From NCBI GenBank assembly GCA_963727245.1, contig CAVSFO010000018.1:372001-436000 (forward strand): a stretch of 64,000 nucleotides of DNA, read 5' to 3'. Of this stretch, positions 59,376-64,000 are shown in pieces; position 1 is the first letter of the stretch, and every line of letters starts with the position of its first letter. The notes under the pieces are model-generated. The model did no database searches and was not told the DNA's origin. It saw only the letters and a list, made by a program, of their open reading frames with translations. The stretch is from JBKQVT01 sp963727245 (GTDB lineage Bacteria > Planctomycetota > Planctomycetia > Pirellulales > Thermoguttaceae). The position numbers and the translations under genes are program-made.

Positions 59376-60854
59376 ATGTTGCGATGGTTGATTGCCGCCG
59401 CTCTCGTTTTCTTCTGGACAGGGTGCCAGCAGGCGCCGAGCGTACCGGCCGCACCGGCTGTACCGACCTACCGGGGAAAGCCCCTGGCCGCGTGGGTGGC
59501 TGCGGCCGGAAGCAGCGACTCGGAAACGCAAAGCCAGGCGCTCGCGGCCCTGGCAGAAATCGGGCCGGAGGCGGCGCCGACGGCCATCCCGATTCTGATG
59601 AAATTGCTCAAAAACGAGGACAAGCAGATTCAGTTGTCGGCGATTAACGCCTTGGGGATGATCGGCCCGGGGGCGAAGGACGCCATCCCCGCGCTGGCAG
59701 AATTGCTGAGCAATCAGGCCGCTTCGGTTCGGGGCACCGCCGCCAGGACCTTGGGAAAGCTCGGACCGGCCGCCGTTCCGCCGCTAGTGCTTGCGATCGA
59801 AGACATCAAGCTTCGAGCCAGCGCCGCTTGCGCCTTAAGCGAAATAGGCCCGGGGGCCATGGCCGCCGCCCCCGCCCTGGCCAAATTGCTCAAGGACGAC
59901 GACGCGAACGTTCGGTTTCTGGCCTTCGTCGCCCTCTACCAGATCGGTCCGGCAGGCCTCCCGGTTCTCCGCGAGATGTTCGAGGACCGGGACTGGCACG
60001 TTCGGCACGCCGGGCTGGCGTTATGTCTATTCTGGAAGACGGTTCCGCAGGCCGAGGCGGCCGTTCCCGACCTGACGAAATTGCTCAAGGACAAGAACCA
60101 ACAGGTTCAGCTCAGTGCGATTCGCGTCCTGGGGATGATCGGCCCCAAGGCGAAGGCGGCCGCGGCGGCCCTCACGGCATTGCTCGGCGACGAGGACGCC
60201 TTGGTTCGCCAGGCGGCGGCCGAGGCCCTGGGAAACATCGGTCCCGAGGCGCAGGCGGCTGTGGGTCCGCTGACGATGATGCTCGCGGACGAGTTGCCTT
60301 CGCTCCGGGAGGTGGCCGCGACGGCCCTGGGGAAGATGGGCCCGGCGGCCAAGGCCGCCACGGCGCCGCTGGCGAACTTGCTGGGCGACGAGGATAAGCA
60401 AGTTCGCCTTGCCGCCGCCGAGGCCGTGGGGAAAGCAGCGGCCAAGACTCCCGAGGCCAATCGTGCCGTCCTGGTCCTCATCGAAATGCTCAAGGACAAA
60501 GAGTGGCGGGTGCGGGCGCGGGCGGCCGAGGCCCTGGGAAGCATCGGTCCCGAGGCCGGGCCGGCCACTGCCGCGCTGGTCGTCGCGGCCAAGGACACCT
60601 GCGGGTGTTATGCGTTCGATGCCCTGGGGAAGATCGGTCCGGCGGCGATTCCCGTCCTTGTGGAAATGCTCGAGGACGAGAAGGTGTGGGTTCGGCAGGA
60701 GGCGGCCTGCGCCCTGGCGAGGATGGGCCCGGCGGCGACCTCCGCCGTCACGGCGCTGTTGGACGATGGGGATTTCGGCGTGCGGCAGGCTGCCAAGGAC
60801 GCCTTGCAATGGCAGGCGTCTTATGCGGAACAGAAGAAGGGATCGGGGCCTTGA
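59376..60854 (+). CDS. HEAT-repeat (PBS lyase-type) protein, probable lipoprotein
   Basis: A solenoid of about twelve HEAT-like repeats over 492 residues, each with a GPxAxxAxPxLxxLL...DxxVRxxAxxALGxIGP pattern. The signal MLRWLIAAALVFFWTGC ends at a Cys, although Trp at -3 makes the lipobox non-standard. AAGAGG five bases upstream fixes the ATG. Such proteins bind other proteins. A perfect terminator follows the stop, so this is a single-gene unit. A partner cannot be named. Confidence 0.88.
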   Translation: MLRWLIAAALVFFWTGCQQAPSVPAAPAVPTYRGKPLAAWVAAAGSSDSETQSQALAALAEIGPEAAPTAIPILMKLLKNEDKQIQLSAINALGMIGPGAKDAIPALAELLSNQAASVRGTAARTLGKLGPAAVPPLVLAIEDIKLRASAACALSEIGPGAMAAAPALAKLLKDDDANVRFLAFVALYQIGPAGLPVLREMFEDRDWHVRHAGLALCLFWKTVPQAEAAVPDLTKLLKDKNQQVQLSAIRVLGMIGPKAKAAAAALTALLGDEDALVRQAAAEALGNIGPEAQAAVGPLTMMLADELPSLREVAATALGKMGPAAKAATAPLANLLGDEDKQVRLAAAEAVGKAAAKTPEANRAVLVLIEMLKDKEWRVRARAAEALGSIGPEAGPATAALVVAAKDTCGCYAFDALGKIGPAAIPVLVEMLEDEKVWVRQEAACALARMGPAATSAVTALLDDGDFGVRQAAKDALQWQASYAEQKKGSGP

Positions 60855-60874
60855 GACGCGGTTGGTGCTTGAGC

Positions 60875-60900
60875 CCCCCGGACGCAGTCCGGGGGTTTTT
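60875..60900 (+). terminator. Rho-independent terminator of the HEAT-repeat gene
   Basis: CCCCCGGAC pairs with GTCCGGGGG (nine base pairs, GCA loop) and is followed directly by TTTTT. It lies 20 bases after the stop codon. Confidence 0.9.
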
Positions 60901-60943
60901 CCAACCCCTGGCCCCTGGTCCCTGGCCCCCGGCCCCTGGTTCT
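60899..60943. repeat. CCTGGCCCCTGG-type low-complexity repeat
   Basis: CCCCTGGCCCCTGGTCCCTG is one arm of the repeat found inside dnaE2 at 2829-2955. It lies between the terminator and the AnmK-like stop. Confidence 0.7.
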
Positions 60944-62221
60944 TCACACCGCGCTTCGCAGCGGCCGGACGACCGGCGCGATGCCGCTGTAGTATTGCAA
61001 CAGCCGCTGCCAGTTCTGCGGAGAACCGGGCGTCAGCCGGCCGAGAATCCGCGGCGTCTCCGTGCCCGTGATCGCCGTGGCGTTGGCCGGGATGTTGTCG
61101 AGATAGAGCATCGCCAGCAAGGCCACGCAGGCCGGCGTGAGCGACTGGGACGTAAGCGAGGCTTCCTCGATTTGCACCAGCGGAAGCTCCGTCTCCTGGG
61201 CGATCTCGCGGAGCAACATGCCGTTGTGCTGGCCGCCGCCGGTGACGACCAGCTCGTCCAGCGCGGCGTCCTCCGGCAGCGTCCTCCGCAGGGCCAGGGC
61301 AACCGCCTTGGCGATGAAATGGGTGGCCGTGCAAAGCAGGTCGCGGATCGACCAGTTCGACTCGACGGCCAGTTGCAGGGCCTCGGTCAGGAATCGTTCG
61401 GGCCGAATGCCGCGGGGATGCCAGCGCGGCAACGGCGCCTGTAAACCGGGATCCAATAGCCAGCGCTCGATCAGCGGATCCAGCCGGTGTCCCTGGGCGG
61501 CCATGCGGCCTCCGGGATCGAAGAGGTGTTCGCCGCTGGAGAGCCGCTGGGCCAACACGTCCAGCATCGCCGTGCCGGGACCGGCCTCGAAGGAGAGGAT
61601 CCGGGCCGCCGCGCGGTCGGAGGTTTGGGCGGGAAGGTAGCTGATCCGCGCGGTGCGGCCCAGGTCCAGCAGCACGCGGCTGCAATCGCGGCGGCCCAAC
61701 AACAGCCACTCCGGCAGGGCGAGCAGCGGGCCGCCCAGGCCGCCTTGGGCCAGATCGCGGGCGGGAAAGGCGTCCAAGACGTTCAGACCGGTCAACTCGG
61801 CGACCCTGGCGGCGTCGCACCAGCCCAAATAACCGACCACTTCGGCCTGCACGCAGCCCCAGAATCCCGGATCGTAGAGTCCGGCGGCCAGGATGCGGTC
61901 GGCCGTGAGCCCGGCGTCGGCCAACAGGTCGCCCAGCAGGGCCGCTTCGGTTTCCGCCAGTTGCGCCCGGGCTTTGGCCAGGAGGGCGGCCGAGCAGGCC
62001 GAGGCGTCCACGGCCGGGCGCAGCAGGGCGGCGGTCTCCTTGGGGACCTTGTCGCTGCGGGCGGCGGCCAGCTCGGCCCGGGCATCCAGCCCCCGCCCGA
62101 CGACGCTCACCACGGCGGCCGTCACTTCGGCCCCCTGCGATGAGATCGACACGCCGGCCAGCCAGCGGCGGTTGTCGCCCGGGCGCGAATGGTCGAAGGG
62201 GAGAACGGCGGCGGGAGGCAT
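60944..62221 (-). CDS. AnmK-like ASKHA-family protein with altered active-site motifs
   Basis: A 425-residue relative of anhydro-N-acetylmuramic acid kinase. FPARDLAQGGLGGPLLALPE matches the [20 protein letters not shown] region and keeps its Asp; GPGTAMLDVLAQR matches GPGNMLMDAW; LDELVVTGGGQHNGMLLREI is the C-terminal ATP site. The N-terminal SGTSLDGVD motif is replaced by VSISSQGAEVTA, and NIGGIANLS by DLGRTARIS. Kinase activity is therefore doubtful. Its ATG overlaps the stop of the peptidase C26-like gene, so the two are a coupled pair. Confidence 0.75.
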   Translation of the reverse strand: MPPAAVLPFDHSRPGDNRRWLAGVSISSQGAEVTAAVVSVVGRGLDARAELAAARSDKVPKETAALLRPAVDASACSAALLAKARAQLAETEAALLGDLLADAGLTADRILAAGLYDPGFWGCVQAEVVGYLGWCDAARVAELTGLNVLDAFPARDLAQGGLGGPLLALPEWLLLGRRDCSRVLLDLGRTARISYLPAQTSDRAAARILSFEAGPGTAMLDVLAQRLSSGEHLFDPGGRMAAQGHRLDPLIERWLLDPGLQAPLPRWHPRGIRPERFLTEALQLAVESNWSIRDLLCTATHFIAKAVALALRRTLPEDAALDELVVTGGGQHNGMLLREIAQETELPLVQIEEASLTSQSLTPACVALLAMLYLDNIPANATAITGTETPRILGRLTPGSPQNWQRLLQYYSGIAPVVRPLRSAV

Positions 62222-62970
62222 CAGGCCACCATGCGGATTTCGGCCACGCGGCCGGTAATGCCGCTGACGAATTCCTCGAAAATCCGCAGGTCCAGGGCCG
62301 AGGCGGAGTCGCTCTGGGGATGGAACTGGGTGCCCAGCGCAAACCAGTCGTCCATGGTGCTTTCGATGGCCTCGACGACGCCGTCGGGGCAGCGGGCGGT
62401 GACGGCGAAGCCCGGGGCCACTTCGTCGACGGCCATGTGGTGCATGCTGTTGACGCGGATCTCGCCTTCGCCGTAGACGCGTTCCATGAGCGTGCCCAGC
62501 TCCACCTGCAAGGCGTGCCGGTGCGTCGGATCGGTGGCGTCGGCGTGCGGCAGGGCGCGGGGCAAATCCTCGGCCAGGTGCAGGAAGAGATTGCCGCCTT
62601 GGGATAGGTTCAAGAGCTGCATGCCGCAGCCGATGCCGAACACCGGCATCCTCCGCTCGGCGATCAGCCGCATCAACATGCGGTCGAATTGCTCGCGGCG
62701 GCGATCCAGCAGTCGCATCGCCGGGTGCAGCATGAAACCATCGATGCGCGGATCGAGGTCGGCCCCGCCGCCCAGCACGACGCCGTCCAGGGCGTCCAGC
62801 ACGCGGCAGACGTCGGCCTCTTCCTCCAGGGGCGGAATGACCAGGGGCACGGCGCCGGCCTTCACCAGGGCGTCGTAGTAACCGGCACAGAGGTAGGAAA
62901 AGGCGGGCGAGTCTTTGCGCGCGGCCCGATAATCCGCATTGACCCCAATCAACGGCTTGGTACGGCTCAT
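62221..62970 (-). CDS. Class I glutamine amidotransferase-like hydrolase (peptidase C26 type)
   Basis: A 249-residue member of the gamma-glutamyl-gamma-aminobutyrate hydrolase family. AAGGAGA supports the ATG at 62970. IGVNADYRAARKDSPAFSYL, VVLGGGADLDPR and the nucleophile region PVFGIGCGMQLLNLSQGGNL are family landmarks, with the Cys present. The usual catalytic HPE is HPQ (LGTQFHPQSDSA), replacing the Glu. The enzyme may be slow or changed in specificity. It is translationally coupled to the AnmK-like gene, suggesting a joint role, perhaps in cell-wall or amino-sugar recycling. Confidence 0.83.
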   Translation of the reverse strand: MSRTKPLIGVNADYRAARKDSPAFSYLCAGYYDALVKAGAVPLVIPPLEEEADVCRVLDALDGVVLGGGADLDPRIDGFMLHPAMRLLDRRREQFDRMLMRLIAERRMPVFGIGCGMQLLNLSQGGNLFLHLAEDLPRALPHADATDPTHRHALQVELGTLMERVYGEGEIRVNSMHHMAVDEVAPGFAVTARCPDGVVEAIESTMDDWFALGTQFHPQSDSASALDLRIFEEFVSGITGRVAEIRMVA

Positions 62971-63615
62971 CACTTCTCTCCTTTGGACACGTCCTGTGTC
63001 CGCTATGGTTGGAGACCGAGGGCCGGCCGGAACAGCAGGCGGTGTGTCCGAGATGGCCGAGAGAAGTAGAAGGGGAAAGGAATCCGTCGTCAGTCCTTAA
63101 CGACCGCCATGCAGACCTGCCCCCCGGTCTTCGCACCCGGCCGGGTACGACACCGGAGACGATGTCCCTATCGTATGGCCTCGAAGCTCCTCTTCGTGCG
63201 GCGTGCCTCCCGTAGAAGTGCAAGTCGTCCGGAGTGTATGAAGTTGGGGGACGATTGGCAAGATTTCCGGCTATTTTGCGGTGCGGGGGATGGCCACACA
63301 CCATATCCGGTATTGCTAGCATCGCTAGCGTTGTGGAAGACCACAAAGGGGAACTTCACTAGGTTGCGAACGCGTTGTTCCCGCCCGAGCCCACGCGCCT
63401 GCGGGCACGTGGGAGGAGAAGCGGCCGCCGCTGGTGCTTCCTTTCCCACCGGTCGCAGCCGGTGGGCTTGGAGGGCTTGATCGCTGACCAATTGTACTCT
63501 GGGGGTGACGCCTGCCGCAAGTGCACCCGCGCGCGAGGAGCGGGGAAATTCGGCCGCTTTTTCGGCGGGCACTTTACCTTTGGGCCGCGACCGGGTAAGG
63601 TGGTTTTCCTCGCCC
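62971..63615. other. Intergenic stretch with one family A repeat
   Basis: Contains GGACACGTCCTGTGTCC (62985-63001), a small hairpin in the leader of the C26-like gene, and a family A palindrome at 63383-63471. No open frame with family character and no RNA gene were recognised. Confidence 0.5.
63383..63471. repeat. Palindromic repeat, family A, variant arms
   Basis: CCCACGCGCCTGCGGGCACG forms the left arm and CCCACCGGTCGCAGCCGGTG the right. The left arm is more diverged than in other copies. Confidence 0.75.
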
Positions 63616-64000
63616 ATGCAATACCGCTATCAAAACGTCTGTCTGGAATCGATCGCCTACACGCTGCCCGACGAGGTGGTCACGTCGGCCCAGATCGAAG
63701 CCCGGCTGGCGCCGTTGTACCGGCGTCTGCGGCTGCCGGAAGGGCGGCTGGAATTGATGTCGGGCATCGCCGGGCGGCGTTTCTGGCCGCCGGGGACACT
63801 CCCGGGCGAGAAAAGCGCCGAAACCGGGGAAAAGGCGCTACAGATGGCCGGCATCGACCGGCGACACGTCGGCGCCTTGGTCCACGGCTCCGTCTGCCGC
63901 GACTTCCTCGAGCCGGCCACCGCCTGCGGCGTCCATCATCGGCTGGGCCTGCCGGCGGAATGCGCCGTCTATGACGTGTCGAACGCCTGCCTGGGACTGC
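63616..64000 (+). CDS. 3-oxoacyl-ACP synthase III-like (FabH/thiolase fold), 3' partial
   Basis: Runs off the end of the window. MQYRYQNVCLESIAYTLPDE opens the protein, and SGIAGRRFWPPGTLPGEKSA is the usual second region. HGSVCRDFLEPATACGVHHR precedes the active-site Cys in YDVSNACLGL. The sequence fits the planctomycete OleA/FabH-like group that makes beta-keto products from acyl-CoA or acyl-ACP. Which pathway it serves cannot be told without the downstream genes. Confidence 0.85.
   Translation, partial: MQYRYQNVCLESIAYTLPDEVVTSAQIEARLAPLYRRLRLPEGRLELMSGIAGRRFWPPGTLPGEKSAETGEKALQMAGIDRRHVGALVHGSVCRDFLEPATACGVHHRLGLPAECAVYDVSNACLGL

Noticed and set aside
1..64000. tRNA, rRNA, replication origin or prophage in this window
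   Set aside because: No T-loop-like sequences with matching stems, no rRNA segments, no integrase and no structural phage genes were noticed; a tRNA search program would be decisive.

Overview
The window is GC-rich DNA that looks like a planctomycete chromosome (Pirellulales-like). The grounds are a microcompartment operon of the Planctomycetes-Verrucomicrobia (PVM) type, several lipoproteins and membrane proteins of planctomycete style, a Tat-exported Gfo/Idh/MocA oxidoreductase, an ImuB-DnaE2 mutasome cassette, and many palindromic repeats between and inside genes. No rRNA, tRNA or CRISPR array was seen.

Layout. 1-4.8 kb: imuB (5' end outside the window) and dnaE2, both carrying palindromic insertions. 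5-8.2 kb: an acidic Asp/Phe-rich protein, purine nucleoside phosphorylase, small membrane proteins, yidD and a small lipoprotein. 8.5-14.4 kb: ileS, an ATPase + DUF4276-like pair, and a PurN-like formyltransferase. 14.6-22.5 kb: a co-directional microcompartment operon (DeoR regulator, PduL, two BMC-H, acetate kinase-like, BMC-P, CoA-acylating aldehyde dehydrogenase, BMC-P, an RpiB-like protein of unknown function, BMC-P, class II aldolase), followed by an OprB-like porin with its own promoter. 24.5-30 kb: Gfo/Idh/MocA oxidoreductase, LRR lipoprotein, HD-domain protein and a frame-disrupted outer-membrane protein that keeps a clear terminator. 30.8-38.3 kb, minus strand: tsaE, thiL, a DegP-like protease, a lipoprotein, an IscA-type protein, cysteine desulfurase and a ThDP enzyme. 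38.6-44.4 kb: a Cys-rich lipoprotein, ribBA, a sigma factor with a small membrane partner, a CmpX/MscS-like protein and a ThiF/MoeB-like enzyme. 44.5-53 kb: uvrA, a Y1 transposase with palindromic ends, murD, a cupin and ligA. 53-64 kb: an AbrB-like antitoxin, peroxiredoxin, alcohol dehydrogenase, glgB with an RNase H-fold neighbour, a HEAT-repeat protein, an AnmK-like/peptidase C26-like pair and the start of a FabH-like gene.

How the genes work together. The microcompartment genes fit the known planctomycete organelle for L-fucose/L-rhamnose breakdown: the aldolase yields lactaldehyde, the acylating dehydrogenase makes acyl-CoA, PduL converts it to acyl-phosphate, and the kinase recovers ATP, all inside a BMC-H/BMC-P shell, with the porin as a possible sugar entry route. 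ImuB and DnaE2 form a mutagenic translesion polymerase. Cysteine desulfurase and the IscA-type protein serve Fe-S assembly.

Two general features matter for the reader. First, about eleven genes carry single-base frame breaks, several next to short homopolymers, so many are probably sequence errors rather than dead genes. Second, at least a dozen families of palindromic or low-complexity repeats occur. Some sit in frame inside imuB, dnaE2 and uvrA, and some are flanked by unusually long direct repeats copied from the gene junction where they lie.
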